Assembly (NCBI GenBank): GCA_029260015.1
Contig: JAJDEB010000034.1
Span: 1 to 64,000 of the forward strand
Direction: 5' to 3'
Length of the DNA: 64,000 bases
Origin: Phycisphaerae bacterium
Lineage (GTDB): Bacteria; Planctomycetota; Phycisphaerae; UBA1845
Below, piece after piece: positions 54,103 to 62,812 of this stretch. Below the pieces are notes generated by a model. It ran no database searches. It was not told where the DNA came from and saw only the letters and a list, made by a program, of their open reading frames with translations. Numbering within the stretch: the stretch's first letter is position 1; every line of letters starts with the position of its first letter. A program made the position numbers and the translations under genes.

Positions 54103-54112
54103 GAATCTGTTT

Positions 54113-54154
54113 CCAGTCGATAATTACGAGTTGCCAGTCGATAATTACGAGTTG
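54113..54154. repeat. 21-bp perfect tandem duplication
   Basis: The unit CCAGTCGATAATTACGAGTT(G) occurs twice without a mismatch at 54113-54133 and 54134-54154, in the 140-base divergent gap between lgt and the glycosyltransferase gene. Confidence 0.9.
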
Positions 54155-54242
54155 ATTGATGGGTGCATCGTAACCGAGATGCGCGAAATTGGCGATGTCA
54201 ATCTCGTTGACGTGGGAGTCGATGATCGACTAGAACACGTCG

Positions 54243-55391
54243 ATGGAATCGCTTCAAATCATCGCGTTCGAGCCTTACTACGGCGGATCGCACCGTGCGT
54301 TTTTGGACACTTGGATGGCGTCGAGCGTGCATCATTGGGAAGTGTTTACGCTGCCGGCTAGGCATTGGAAATGGCGCATGCGGGGTTCGGCGATCTGGCT
54401 TGCCGATCAACTCGCGGACGCTCCGGCGGGGCGGTATGACCTCCTGTTCACCTGTGACATGACGTCGGTGGCTGATCTGAAGGCCCTGCTGCCGGTTCAA
54501 TTCCAGAGCATCCCCATCATCTGTTACTTTCATGAAAACCAGCTTACGTATCCGTTGTCGCCGAATGATTGGAGGGATTTTCAGTTCGGATTCACCAACA
54601 TCACGTCCGCCCTGGCGGCTGATGCGGTTTGGTTCAATTCAAAATCGCACATGAACGCCTTCCTAGAAGCGTCGGGCGCCATGCTCAAGACCATGCCCGA
54701 GAATTTAGCCGGTGACGTCTTGCCGAAAATCGCAGCGAAATCCAGCGTGCAATATCCACCCGTCGAATCGCCTCCGAATTCAGTTTGCGGAACCGGCGGG
54801 GCGGACAGGCCTGTCTCAAATGGGCCTCTGCGTATCCTGTGGCCGCACCGTTGGGAGTATGACAAGAATCCCAGACCCTTCTTTGACGCCCTTCTGAAGC
54901 TTCAGGAGGAGGGGGCTGAGTTTGAATTGGTAATGTTGGGCGAGTCATTTCGAACCGCCCCGCCGGAATTCAAATCCGCACTATCCAGACTTGAATCGCA
55001 TGTTCACCATGCCGGATTCCTGCCAAAGCGCGAGGATTATTGGGGTCTCTTGCAAACCTGCGATGTGGTCGTCAGCACGGCGATTCAGGAGAACTTTGGG
55101 TTGGCGGTCGTCGAGGCGATGCTGGCCAGCTGTGTCCCGGTCCTACCCAACCGCCTGAGCTATCCGGAATTGTTAGCCCACACGCGCGATGCCGAAGTAT
55201 CCAATATCCAATTCCTGTATGACGACGACACTCAACTCAAAGACATCCTCCGAAAACTCTGCAAGTCTCATGTCACTGAGAGCAGCCGAACAGCAGTCGC
55301 AACACTTCGCGTCAACCTGAATGAGCGATTCGGCGCGACACTTCAAGTACCGCGTTTAGACGCGTCGCTCGCTCAATTCCGCGGTCATTGA
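54243..55391 (+). CDS. Glycosyltransferase of the tRNA-queuosine mannosyltransferase (QTMAN/GTDC1, DUF3524) family
   Basis: A 382-residue GT-B enzyme. The N-terminal DUF3524 block is unmistakable: IIAFEPYYGGSHRAFLDTW, TLPARHWKWRMRGSA, CDMTSVADLKALLP and CYFHENQLTYPLS. The C-terminal GT4-type half has LWPHRWEYDKNP, the nucleotide-sugar segment IQENFGLAVVEAMLASCVPV, and PNRLSYPELL. The human homologue adds mannose to queuosine in tRNA-Asp; the bacterial acceptor is unproven. ATG 54243 is used; upstream is a tandem 21-bp repeat. No queuosine gene is in the window. Confidence 0.88.
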   Translation: MESLQIIAFEPYYGGSHRAFLDTWMASSVHHWEVFTLPARHWKWRMRGSAIWLADQLADAPAGRYDLLFTCDMTSVADLKALLPVQFQSIPIICYFHENQLTYPLSPNDWRDFQFGFTNITSALAADAVWFNSKSHMNAFLEASGAMLKTMPENLAGDVLPKIAAKSSVQYPPVESPPNSVCGTGGADRPVSNGPLRILWPHRWEYDKNPRPFFDALLKLQEEGAEFELVMLGESFRTAPPEFKSALSRLESHVHHAGFLPKREDYWGLLQTCDVVVSTAIQENFGLAVVEAMLASCVPVLPNRLSYPELLAHTRDAEVSNIQFLYDDDTQLKDILRKLCKSHVTESSRTAVATLRVNLNERFGATLQVPRLDASLAQFRGH

Positions 55392-55653
55392 TTGCCATTG
55401 AAGTTCCAAGAATCCCGGTTGGCGAGCACCCAGTGGCGCACGAACGACTTTTCAAAGAAGAGGAAGGAGGCCTGCTGTATCCCCAAAACATCCCTTTCGT
55501 TTGCCGATTTCTAACGTCCGATAATATATATTATGTTGCATTCAAAGTAGGGCGGTTGGATGGTCGCGGCGCATTAAGCATTGGGGTAATTCCCTGGTTT
55601 CTGTCTCAGAATGCCCCGTGTTCGGACTTGAGGCCTGTATCTGGGCGTTTGGC

Positions 55654-56280
55654 TTATGGTGTTGCCTGGCTGAATTCCTTGATCACCGTACCGCTGCGGA
55701 CAAACGAGATGCCTTGGTCGGCGCTGGTGTCGATCATGACGGATTCAACGATGGGATTGGTGACGTTTTCGCTGGAAGACCATTCGACGAGGAAGTTTGC
55801 ACCGCTCCCGCCGGAGGTGTCGCTTCGTTTGACCAGGAATTCGGCCGTCGCCAGCGGGCCCAGGCGGAGGGGTTTGGCCAAGTGCGATTTGACTTCGTTG
55901 CCTTTGGTATCGAAGTACCGAACAGATTGAATGGCGATCCCATGGTCGATGCTCGTATTTCGGACGCTGAGCGTCACAGTCAACAGATGTGGATCTCCAT
56001 CCTGATGATAGACGTGGGAATACGCCGGAACGTAAATGGTCTGTCCTCGAAGTGGATTGTCTGACGAGGGACTTTGGTCTACTGACGCGGTGGATGGAGA
56101 TTCGTCTGATTCGTCGCTTGGGCTTTGAAAGCGAAGGTGTTTTTCAAACGTATCGAGGCGTGAGTCGAAATACTTCGCGTACACAAAAAGCGCGACCCCG
56201 CCGGCAACGAGAACCACCAGGACGACCACCAAGGCTCGCCGCAAGAAGAGATCGACGTCATTTGATTCGAGATTATCCAT
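55654..56280 (-). CDS. DUF3124 family membrane-anchored protein
   Basis: A 208-residue protein. One N-terminal transmembrane helix (RALVVVLVVLVAGGVALFVY), a Ser/Asp-rich linker, and the DUF3124 domain: GQTIYVPAYSHVYHQDGDPH, VTLSVRNTS, AIQSVRYFDTKGN, and FLVEWSS near the end. The domain faces outside the cytoplasm; its role is unknown. ATG 56280 follows GAGGGACGG closely. It is last in a same-strand row of small membrane-anchored proteins. The 262-base gap to the glycosyltransferase end shows only an AT-rich palindromic stretch near 55522-55536. Confidence 0.82.
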   Translation of the reverse strand: MDNLESNDVDLFLRRALVVVLVVLVAGGVALFVYAKYFDSRLDTFEKHLRFQSPSDESDESPSTASVDQSPSSDNPLRGQTIYVPAYSHVYHQDGDPHLLTVTLSVRNTSIDHGIAIQSVRYFDTKGNEVKSHLAKPLRLGPLATAEFLVKRSDTSGGSGANFLVEWSSSENVTNPIVESVMIDTSADQGISFVRSGTVIKEFSQATP

Positions 56281-56376
56281 CCGTCCCTCGCGGCCAATGT
56301 CGAGGCGAACACTGCAGATCGTCCCAAATATAACCACCATAAGTGATTGGCATGTGGCTGAATTCCAGCCGGGCGA

Positions 56377-56661
56377 TTACCGCTGGCTAAGTTCAGACTT
56401 GTCGAGGATTGCCGACTTGCCGCTCCTTCTGTTCAGCCCGTAAACGAGCAGACGTTCGGTGGTGTTATCCACAAGGTAGATCAGTTCGGCGTCGCGGGTG
56501 ACCCGACCGATCGTGACGGTGAACGCCCCGCCATAACTGCTGACATTTCCAGCATATGCCGGTTTGGTGGCGACTGAGCCTGTCACGATAATGCCGACCA
56601 ATAGGATGACGGCGGTAATCGTTAGGACGCCGATCGAGATGTTTTTTGCGTTGGAACTCAT
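56377..56661 (-). CDS. Small membrane-anchored beta-domain protein
   Basis: A 94-residue protein with one N-terminal helix (NISIGVLTITAVILLVGIIV) and then a short beta domain with GRVTRDAELIYLVDNTTERL. Its layout is like that of the neighbour at 56733: helix, Gly-rich link, then strands around a y-i-v-D/N-x-x-x-x-R/M-l-x-v-y pattern. ATG 56661 has AAGGT about ten bases upstream. Function unknown. Confidence 0.6.
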   Translation of the reverse strand: MSSNAKNISIGVLTITAVILLVGIIVTGSVATKPAYAGNVSSYGGAFTVTIGRVTRDAELIYLVDNTTERLLVYGLNRRSGKSAILDKSELSQR

Positions 56662-56732
56662 ATATGTGACCTTTCGGATCATTGCTTCAATGATTGTCTG
56701 TCAACGTCAGCTAAAGACACTGACCGGTGGAC

Positions 56733-57023
56733 CTACTGGCGGCCGAAGTCGCGATTCAGATTGCGGGTGTCGGTCCAAACCAACTTGGCAGCTGCACTGG
56801 TTTCACGCGGCACAAAAATGTGCATCGCACCAAGTGGTACATTGATGATGGCCAGGGCGTCGTAGTCCTCATGGATTTGGACGGTGGCCATCAGAAAGTC
56901 TCCTGCACGACCGCCCCGTCCCTGGGCGTTTGCGGTTGGCGGATCGTAACTCGCTAGAATCAAACAGGCGAGCAGGAGCAGATTCAGACCCACGAGCCCG
57001 ACGATAATTGATTTCTTGTTCAT
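56733..57023 (-). CDS. Small membrane-anchored beta-domain protein, likely paralogue
   Basis: A 96-residue protein: N-terminal helix (IIVGLVGLNLLLLACLILA), a Gly/Arg-rich link (QGRGGRAGD), then FLMATVQIHEDYDALAIINV and MHIFVPRETSAAAKLVW, matching the architecture of the next gene. ATG 57023 follows GGAGAAAA. It probably shares a transcript with the genes at 56377 and 55654. Function unknown. Confidence 0.6.
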   Translation of the reverse strand: MNKKSIIVGLVGLNLLLLACLILASYDPPTANAQGRGGRAGDFLMATVQIHEDYDALAIINVPLGAMHIFVPRETSAAAKLVWTDTRNLNRDFGRQ

Positions 57024-57113
57024 AAAGTTTTCTCCATCGCACAAGTTTCAGCTTCGCATGGTAATGCGCGGGTCAATTTGATGCATCTGGCATATGCGGT
57101 CGAATGCAAACCA

Positions 57114-57314
57114 CTAATCCTGATGCGAGCGCTTGGCGTTCTTAAACAAGATCGCTCCGCACAAAACGAAAATCCCGATCGACGCGACCCACTGCCATAT
57201 TGGTTTCTGATCAGATGGTGCCGTCGCTGGTCTCAGTTCAGCTCGCGCCAGCGAGGCGAACACCAACGTGCTGGCGAAACACAGACACTGGCAATATCGA
57301 TTGAGTTTTGACAT
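57114..57314 (-). CDS. Very small membrane protein
   Basis: A 66-residue protein with a signal-peptide-like N-terminus (CQCLCFASTLVFASLARA), a short polar link and one C-terminal transmembrane helix (IWQWVASIGIFVLCGAILF) ending in a basic tail KNAKRSHQD. ATG 57314 has GGAG about 11 bases upstream. It lies 66 bases after the PD-(D/E)XK-like gene on the same strand. Confidence 0.5.
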   Translation of the reverse strand: MSKLNRYCQCLCFASTLVFASLARAELRPATAPSDQKPIWQWVASIGIFVLCGAILFKNAKRSHQD

Positions 57315-57380
57315 GGCTTGAAAAACTCCGTGCTCATAAACCGTCAGCAAGTCTTGCAGCACCAAAGACTACTAGTTCAA

Positions 57381-57941
57381 TTATAGACCTGCACCGGATG
57401 CCCGTAAACTGTTGTTTCCTGTCAGCGTGTTTCCTGTCAGTGATTGGATGGGGGTGGCCATCGTTTTGAATTGCTTGGTGGGGACAGTCACGGTGTCCCA
57501 CTTTTCTGAGCGAGGTCTACAGGCGTCCTTGTATTCGTCAAGTGTGACGCACATAAAGGCGTACGTCTCGTCGCGAAACGGATGCAGATGATGCGTTGGG
57601 AGACGCGAACCCAATTCTGTGATGTGGTAGGCGAAAATGAGCATCGACACAAACCCATCGCCAAAAGTCGATTGCCACTGCGTCAGCCCGTCAAGATCGT
57701 CGCGGGTGATCCAATTCTCCCAATACCGTCTCTTACCGTCGTGGTCATAAGGGAATTGCCGCCCCTTGATATCCACAAGCCACTTTTGACCGCCGGCACC
57801 GTAGACCAGAAAGTCGAATGATTTAACCCGATTGCCTGCAAAGATTGCTTTTCGACTCTCATCGACTGCGACGTACGGCTGACCTCGTGACCGAAGATAG
57901 TCTTCGAAGGCGGCTTCGTAATGGATGTGGCGGCGCGTCAT
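57381..57941 (-). CDS. PD-(D/E)XK nuclease-fold-like protein
   Basis: A 186-residue cytoplasmic protein. Spacing and context fit a PD-(D/E)XK core: helix with E9/E13 (HYEAAFEDYLRSRG), D43 in KSFDFLVY, then D57-I-K59 in WLVDIKGRQFP. Helices and strands (NWITRDDLDGLTQWQ and FVSMLIFAYHI) follow as in restriction-endonuclease-like folds. Nuclease activity is inferred from these positions alone. The C-terminus contains SLTGNTLTGNNSLRASG, encoded in part by a 15-bp tandem duplication at 57413-57442. No methyltransferase is adjacent. It precedes three or four small membrane protein genes. Confidence 0.55.
   Translation of the reverse strand: MTRRHIHYEAAFEDYLRSRGQPYVAVDESRKAIFAGNRVKSFDFLVYGAGGQKWLVDIKGRQFPYDHDGKRRYWENWITRDDLDGLTQWQSTFGDGFVSMLIFAYHITELGSRLPTHHLHPFRDETYAFMCVTLDEYKDACRPRSEKWDTVTVPTKQFKTMATPIQSLTGNTLTGNNSLRASGAGL
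57413..57442. repeat. 15-bp near-perfect tandem duplication inside a coding region
   Basis: TGTTTCCTGTCAGCG is followed by TGTTTCCTGTCAGTG near the 3' end of the PD-(D/E)XK-like gene. It produces the repeated LTGN in the protein. Confidence 0.85.
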
Positions 57942-57986
57942 CCGGCAGTCCCATTATACTAATTCTCAACTACGTTGATTCCCCGG

Positions 57987-59297
57987 CTACGTCGACTCAA
58001 TCTTGCAGTTTGGATTATCAAGAAACGCATCAAGCATCAGAGTGGCCTGGTTGGAGGTGGCCATATCCTTAACACTGACCGCTTTTGAAGTATCGAAATT
58101 CCCTTCCACGATAACGACTCGTCCAGCGTTTCGCGAGGCTGCTTGTTTGAATTGCTTCCCGACCCCTTGGCGCTGATAGGAAAACGTTGCGGACAATCCC
58201 TTTTCGCGGAGTTTAGAGGTGATGTTTAACACAATATCAAAAACGCTTGGGTCGGCATCTATGACAAAATAATCAATCGACTCAGTCGTTGACGGCATTT
58301 TATCAAATTCAGCAAGCAGGTCGGCGATCACCACATCGCTTGTGGCAAAACCAACCGCAGCCACCGACGGGCCACCCATGTTTTCGATCAATTGGTCGTA
58401 TCGCCCTCCACCGCCAACCGCCCTGCGAAGCCCCCCTTTTCCGAAGGCTTCGAATACGACGCCGGTGTAATACGCCAACCCGCGCACGACGCCCATGTCA
58501 AATTGACAGTAGTCGCTCGCACCAAATGCACCCAAGTACTCGATGACCTTGCGAACACTTTCGCATCCGTCGGTTGACACGTCAGACTCGCGAAGAAAAG
58601 TTGCAATCGAATTCAAACCTTCGAGCCCCGCCGCCTCACCGAAACGTTTCAGCGTTTCCTTTTGGCCGTTTTCCAGTTCGATCTTTGCGAGCAGTTCTTC
58701 AAATGCCACGGCAGAAAGTTTGTCGCGCTTATCAAGGGCCGCGTAAACAGCCGGTTGTTTTTCTTCAGGCACTTTGGCAGCTTGCAGAAGCGAAGCAACA
58801 ATTTCGCGCGAGTTTAGTTTGATCTCAACCTGCTGCGGCGAAAGGCCCAGCTCACGGAAAAAATCGACGAGTACGAAGATACATTCGGCGTCGGCGAGTT
58901 CGCTTTGTTCACCGATGATGTCGATGTTCCATTGGAAAAATTCACGAAGGCGGCCCCGCTGCGGTCGCTCTGCCCGACACAATCGCGGCTGGGAATACCA
59001 CTTGATCGGTTTGGGAAGTGAGTTCACCCGAGCAGCGACCATACGGGCCAGCGTTGGTGTCATTTCGGGCCGGATCGCCAATTCGCGCCCGCCTCGATCG
59101 TTGAAATGGAATAGCTGATCAACGATTTCATCGCCGCTCTTGACGCGGTACAAATCCAAGTCTTCAAAGATGGGACCGTCGTACTCGACGAATCCGTTGC
59201 GGCGCGAGACGTCGTCCCATTTGCCCATGATCCATCGGCGCAGGGCCATATCGTCCGGGTAGAAATCACGGGTGCCTTTGGGAGATTTGAATCGCAT
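57987..59297 (-). CDS. hisS: Histidyl-tRNA synthetase
   Basis: A 436-residue class II synthetase. Motif 1 (VSRRNGFVEYDGPIFEDLDLY), motif 2 (PIKWYSQPRLCRAERPQRGRLREF), the histidine A region (GLAYYTGVVFEAFG) and motif 3 (GGGGRYDQLIENMGGPSVAAVGFA) are all intact, followed by the anticodon-binding domain. ATG 59297 (MRFKSPKGTRDFYP) is the canonical start. It is the third gene after the YkgJ and lipoprotein genes on the same strand. Confidence 0.97.
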   Translation of the reverse strand: MRFKSPKGTRDFYPDDMALRRWIMGKWDDVSRRNGFVEYDGPIFEDLDLYRVKSGDEIVDQLFHFNDRGGRELAIRPEMTPTLARMVAARVNSLPKPIKWYSQPRLCRAERPQRGRLREFFQWNIDIIGEQSELADAECIFVLVDFFRELGLSPQQVEIKLNSREIVASLLQAAKVPEEKQPAVYAALDKRDKLSAVAFEELLAKIELENGQKETLKRFGEAAGLEGLNSIATFLRESDVSTDGCESVRKVIEYLGAFGASDYCQFDMGVVRGLAYYTGVVFEAFGKGGLRRAVGGGGRYDQLIENMGGPSVAAVGFATSDVVIADLLAEFDKMPSTTESIDYFVIDADPSVFDIVLNITSKLREKGLSATFSYQRQGVGKQFKQAASRNAGRVVIVEGNFDTSKAVSVKDMATSNQATLMLDAFLDNPNCKIEST

Positions 59298-59377
59298 GGA
59301 TACTCTTATCGTTGACTGATTTGGCAAGGACTCGGTTCATGGACAGTTGCCAGAAACCCCGCTTGCGGTACGCGATA

Positions 59378-60145
59378 CTATGGCGTTTCGATCGTGTCGG
59401 TAAACGTCATGCGATTCCCAGCCACATCGTAAATGGAAAACTCCACTTCGGTCGTGCCCGTCGGATTCAGCTGATCGCCGGTCGGTAAGTACGCGACCCA
59501 GCGTGAACCGTCTGCATTTTCGTCCGAAATCTCGAACCCGACCCGAGGCGGGCGATGCTCAAAAACGCTTACCAGTCGATCTTCGGCGCAACGAAACGTC
59601 AGCTTGCCGGTGCCCAAATCGTATGCGTCTTCAGGCTTCGGAAGTTTGAATCGGACGATACTCTGATACACGGTAAGCGTCACGCTTGCACTGGCGACGC
59701 GCCTGTCGGGTTTGTTGTAAGGACTTTCGGTTTGCAACCATTTGCCGGAAATCTGCATGAAGTCGCGATCGTCTTGGGTTGAAAACGCCGAGGCCGCCAC
59801 CGCAATTTGTGCGCCATCTTCGACACCGGAGAACGTATACTCCGCTTTGAACCCCCCTGTTTCGTCGAGTTCGGCTTCTACCCGATTACCACCGATTGAA
59901 AACGCGCAGTAATCAGCGATACCGCCAGCGTCAATCGAATCATTGCTCAGCGGTTTCTTGAGGACAAAGCTAAATTCAACCGTCTCGCCGACGTGAATGC
60001 TCTGACGTTTCGCGATGGACCATGTGCCGCCATCGGTTCCACCGCTTGACGTCGCCAGCGATCCCGACAAGCAGCCAGTGGCGCTCAACAGCACGCAGCC
60101 GCACAGCATGAACGCAAACGCATTTTGTGATCGCAGGTTATTCAT
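59378..60145 (-). CDS. Lipoprotein of unknown function
   Basis: A 255-residue protein with a lipoprotein signal (LLSATGC, Cys25) followed by a Ser/Gly/Thr linker and a beta-rich body of about 200 residues without a recognised domain; the last part (VEFSIYDVAGNRMTFTD) looks like an Ig-type strand pair. Its ATG overlaps the stop of the YkgJ-like gene by eight bases, so the two are coupled. hisS follows 80 bases later. Function unknown. Confidence 0.7.
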   Translation of the reverse strand: MNNLRSQNAFAFMLCGCVLLSATGCLSGSLATSSGGTDGGTWSIAKRQSIHVGETVEFSFVLKKPLSNDSIDAGGIADYCAFSIGGNRVEAELDETGGFKAEYTFSGVEDGAQIAVAASAFSTQDDRDFMQISGKWLQTESPYNKPDRRVASASVTLTVYQSIVRFKLPKPEDAYDLGTGKLTFRCAEDRLVSVFEHRPPRVGFEISDENADGSRWVAYLPTGDQLNPTGTTEVEFSIYDVAGNRMTFTDTIETP

Positions 60146-60608
60146 GTCGCAAAAGCACCCTCAACGAGGCGACGGTATTGGAGGCCATCAATCCCTTGGG
60201 ACCGCCCTTTCGAGCGCCATTCTTTCGCGTTCGCGGTTGTGGCGGACTGTCGAAAACGCCTCGCTTGCCGATCTGTTCGACGGCATAGTCCTGAACGTCC
60301 TGGGGCGTTCTGAGGATGACGTCGTACTGGTAATCGCCACCGGAATAGTCGCACTCGCCGGCATCGTATTCGCGGCAGATCATCGGGCGCGTTTCGTATA
60401 TCCCGCACATGTTGTCGGGTTGGAGGTTTTCGCAGTCGGCAGAAATCTGGATGTACCAGTCGCCATCTTCGACGAACACCGAAATGCCTTTGTGCATGAC
60501 GTACCAGCGCATGTCGTCAAAGTCGCGGCGATCGGTCGGTTCTTCAATCGGAAGCGCGATGTACCGGCAGCATGCCCCCGTGCAATGTTCACACAATATT
60601 GAACCCAT
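60138..60608 (-). CDS. YkgJ family cysteine cluster protein
   Basis: A 156-residue protein of the zinc/iron-chelating YkgJ (UPF0153) family. The cluster begins C6-x2-C9-x3-CC (CEHCTGACCRYIALP), continues with CENL, MCGIYETRPMICREY and ECDY, giving the eight-odd cysteines of the family. The role is unknown and probably involves metal binding. The C-terminal tail is basic (PRTRKNGARKGG). It is the first gene of a unit with the lipoprotein and hisS and is divergent from rsmD. Confidence 0.88.
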   Translation of the reverse strand: MGSILCEHCTGACCRYIALPIEEPTDRRDFDDMRWYVMHKGISVFVEDGDWYIQISADCENLQPDNMCGIYETRPMICREYDAGECDYSGGDYQYDVILRTPQDVQDYAVEQIGKRGVFDSPPQPRTRKNGARKGGPKGLMASNTVASLRVLLRHE

Positions 60609-60777
60609 GAGTCAAAGTCCTTTTTGGCCGTTGCAATCCTTGCCAGTTTCGCTCAGTTTGCGAATCATCCGTAATTCGCGGATTATAGAATCGATCGCAT
60701 GACGATGCCAACATTGAATGCGTATGGGGTCGATTCGTGCGTCGTACGTTTTGCTTTTCGGGTGAGTATTGTATGCC

Positions 60778-61422
60778 ATGAGAATCATTGGTGGGCGGTG
60801 GCGCTCGCGAAAAATCAAATGGCCGCAGAGTGGTCAGACCCGCCCCATCACCGATCGGGTTAAGTCGGCACTCTTCGACATCCTCGGTTCGTACTACGAC
60901 ACGCCTGGTGAATTACCAGCGATTCAGGTTGCGGATGTCTTCGCTGGTGGCGGTTCGATCGGATTGGAGGCATCTTCACGTGGCGCGGAACGGGTTGTGT
61001 TTTATGAACAGGATCGCCGGGCGGTGGCCATCCTCAAGAGTAATATGGAGCAGTTGCAGATGGGGGCTGAAGGCTCGATCATCGCGACGAATCTTTGGCG
61101 CAAAGGGATCACGCTGCCAGCCGGTGCGGGCAAGCACGACCTTGTGATGTTGGACCCGCCCTTTCCGGTGACGACGGATCTTTCACCGGCATCGCGGATG
61201 GGAATCTTGTTGCAACGATTGCGTCAGAATGATGTTGTTAGCGTTGACGCCCTGCTTGTGTTTCGCCATGAGCGATCCGTCGAAGTGACTGATAAGCTTC
61301 CGGGCAATTGGAACGTTTTCGATCAGCGAATCTATGGCCGCAACGTCATTACACTTCTTCGGGCCAATGATCACGATCAGGAACCGGCGTGGAAAGAACA
61401 TCTGGAATCGAAAGTCGAATGA
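60778..61422 (+). CDS. rsmD: 16S rRNA (guanine966-N2)-methyltransferase RsmD
   Basis: A 214-residue SAM-dependent methyltransferase. It starts MRIIGGRWRSRKI, with RPITDRVKSALFDIL, the SAM motif VADVFAGGGSIGLEASSRGA, and the catalytic DPPF (MLDPPFPV). ATG 60778 is the standard N-terminus; a TTG at 60769 would add three residues. Its TGA overlaps the ATG of the next gene (ATGA), showing translational coupling with cca. Confidence 0.93.
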   Translation: MRIIGGRWRSRKIKWPQSGQTRPITDRVKSALFDILGSYYDTPGELPAIQVADVFAGGGSIGLEASSRGAERVVFYEQDRRAVAILKSNMEQLQMGAEGSIIATNLWRKGITLPAGAGKHDLVMLDPPFPVTTDLSPASRMGILLQRLRQNDVVSVDALLVFRHERSVEVTDKLPGNWNVFDQRIYGRNVITLLRANDHDQEPAWKEHLESKVE

Positions 61423-62657
61423 ACCGCGATCGCGAAACCCATCTAAACGCCGAGTTCGAAGCCGCGAAGGCGATCATCGTCGCGCTGAAAGACAATGGGT
61501 ACAAAGCCCTGCTGGCCGGCGGTTGCGTGCGCGATCGACTCCTCGGCAAGATTCCGAAGGACTACGACGTCGCGACGTCGGCGACACCTGATGAAGTGTG
61601 CAGCATCTTTAAGCGAACGAAGAAAGTTGGCGCGCAGTTTGGCGTGGTATTGGTTTCGCAGAAGCGACAGGAAATCGAAGTCGCGACGTTCCGCTCGGAT
61701 GGTATATATCGAGATGGAAGGCGACCCGAAGAAGTCGTATTTACCGATGCCGAACACGATGCCCAGCGGCGCGATTTTACAATCAATGGGATGTTCTATG
61801 ACCCCGTGTCCGATCAACTTGTTGATTACGTCAATGGGCAATCCGACATATCCGCACGCATCATCCGCTGTATTGGCGAGCCTTCGAAACGCTTTGCAGA
61901 AGACCACCTTCGCCTGTTGCGGGCCGTCCGATTTGCGGCGACGCTCGATTTTGCGATTGAACCAAATACGTTTGAGGCGATGCGGAAGCACGCTGATCAA
62001 GTTGCCATCGTCAGTCCGGAGCGCATCCGAGCGGAACTGGCATTGATGCTTGCGCCCACCGGACGGAGTCGTGCGTGGCAGAACCTGTGTGATTCAAACT
62101 TGTGCAATCACATCATTAAAGGTGTGCAATGGGACGTGAGCCATCGCGATGCAGCGCAGAAAACCATCGACAAGCTTCCGGATATTTCGACTGTCGCTCT
62201 AGGCTTCGCTGCCATGTTCGCACCGATATTTATGGTCCAAGTCGATCAAGTCAGGCAAGCCTGTCGTGCAATACGGTGCAGCAATGAAGAATCAGATACG
62301 ATTTGTCTGCTGCTTAAATGGTCCGTCCGGATTCAAGGTGACGATGAACTGGAGCTGGCCGACATCAAGAACATGTTGGCCTCAAATCATTTCGACGAAA
62401 TTTGCGCATTGGCAAGCGCCTTGGAAAATGAAGCGGTCCAATCCATTCGTCAGCGGGCAGAAGAAATCGTCCCCGAAGATGCTGCTCCCCCACCGCTGCT
62501 CGACGGGGCATTTCTTCTCGATCAAGACATTCCACAAGGGCCAATTTATCGACAGGTGATCGACGCCGTATATCGCGCACAACTCAATGAGAGGGTTTCG
62601 ACAGTTGAGCAGGCGCAGGCGATGGCGATGGAAATCATTCGCAAGCAGGCGGATTAA
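61419..62657 (+). CDS. cca: CCA tRNA nucleotidyltransferase / poly(A) polymerase family protein
   Basis: A 412-residue class II nucleotidyltransferase. The head domain has LLAGGCVRDRLLGKIPKDYDV with the DxD carboxylates, IEVATFRSDGIYRDGRRP, and DAQRRDFTINGMFYDP; RIIRCIGEPSKRFAEDHLRLLRAVRFA is the neck motif. It could be a CCA-adding enzyme or poly(A) polymerase, which cannot be told apart here; no HD domain is evident. ATG 61419 overlaps the rsmD stop by four bases. The stop lies just before a REP-like element. Confidence 0.85.
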   Translation: MNRDRETHLNAEFEAAKAIIVALKDNGYKALLAGGCVRDRLLGKIPKDYDVATSATPDEVCSIFKRTKKVGAQFGVVLVSQKRQEIEVATFRSDGIYRDGRRPEEVVFTDAEHDAQRRDFTINGMFYDPVSDQLVDYVNGQSDISARIIRCIGEPSKRFAEDHLRLLRAVRFAATLDFAIEPNTFEAMRKHADQVAIVSPERIRAELALMLAPTGRSRAWQNLCDSNLCNHIIKGVQWDVSHRDAAQKTIDKLPDISTVALGFAAMFAPIFMVQVDQVRQACRAIRCSNEESDTICLLLKWSVRIQGDDELELADIKNMLASNHFDEICALASALENEAVQSIRQRAEEIVPEDAAPPPLLDGAFLLDQDIPQGPIYRQVIDAVYRAQLNERVSTVEQAQAMAMEIIRKQAD

Positions 62658-62682
62658 TTTAGTGCGGGTTTAGCCCTCGTGC

Positions 62683-62812
62683 CTAGTGTTGGCCCACGCG
62701 TCATCCTGCGGGTTGCATACCACCGTCATTCCCGCGGATGCGGGAATCCACGCCCCTCGCGTTACCCATCGCTCGTACTGGACTCCCGCATGGGCGGGAG
62801 TGACGAACCACT
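62683..62812 (-). repeat. Composite palindromic (REP-like) element, full copy D (inverted)
   Basis: Reverse complement of copy A (2576-2723): the palindromes lie at about 62779-62802 and 62726-62749, the same spacer with CAGTACGAGCGATGGGTAAC, and the third module CGCGTGGGCCAACACTAG. Some 20 bases are missing between the second palindrome and the third module. It fills the gap between the convergent cca and fliN genes and begins at the fliN TAG stop. Confidence 0.8.

Noticed and set aside
55388..55930. 180-codon plus-strand frame after the glycosyltransferase
   Set aside because: It overlaps the DUF3124 gene on the other strand, which has a clear domain; the plus frame has none.
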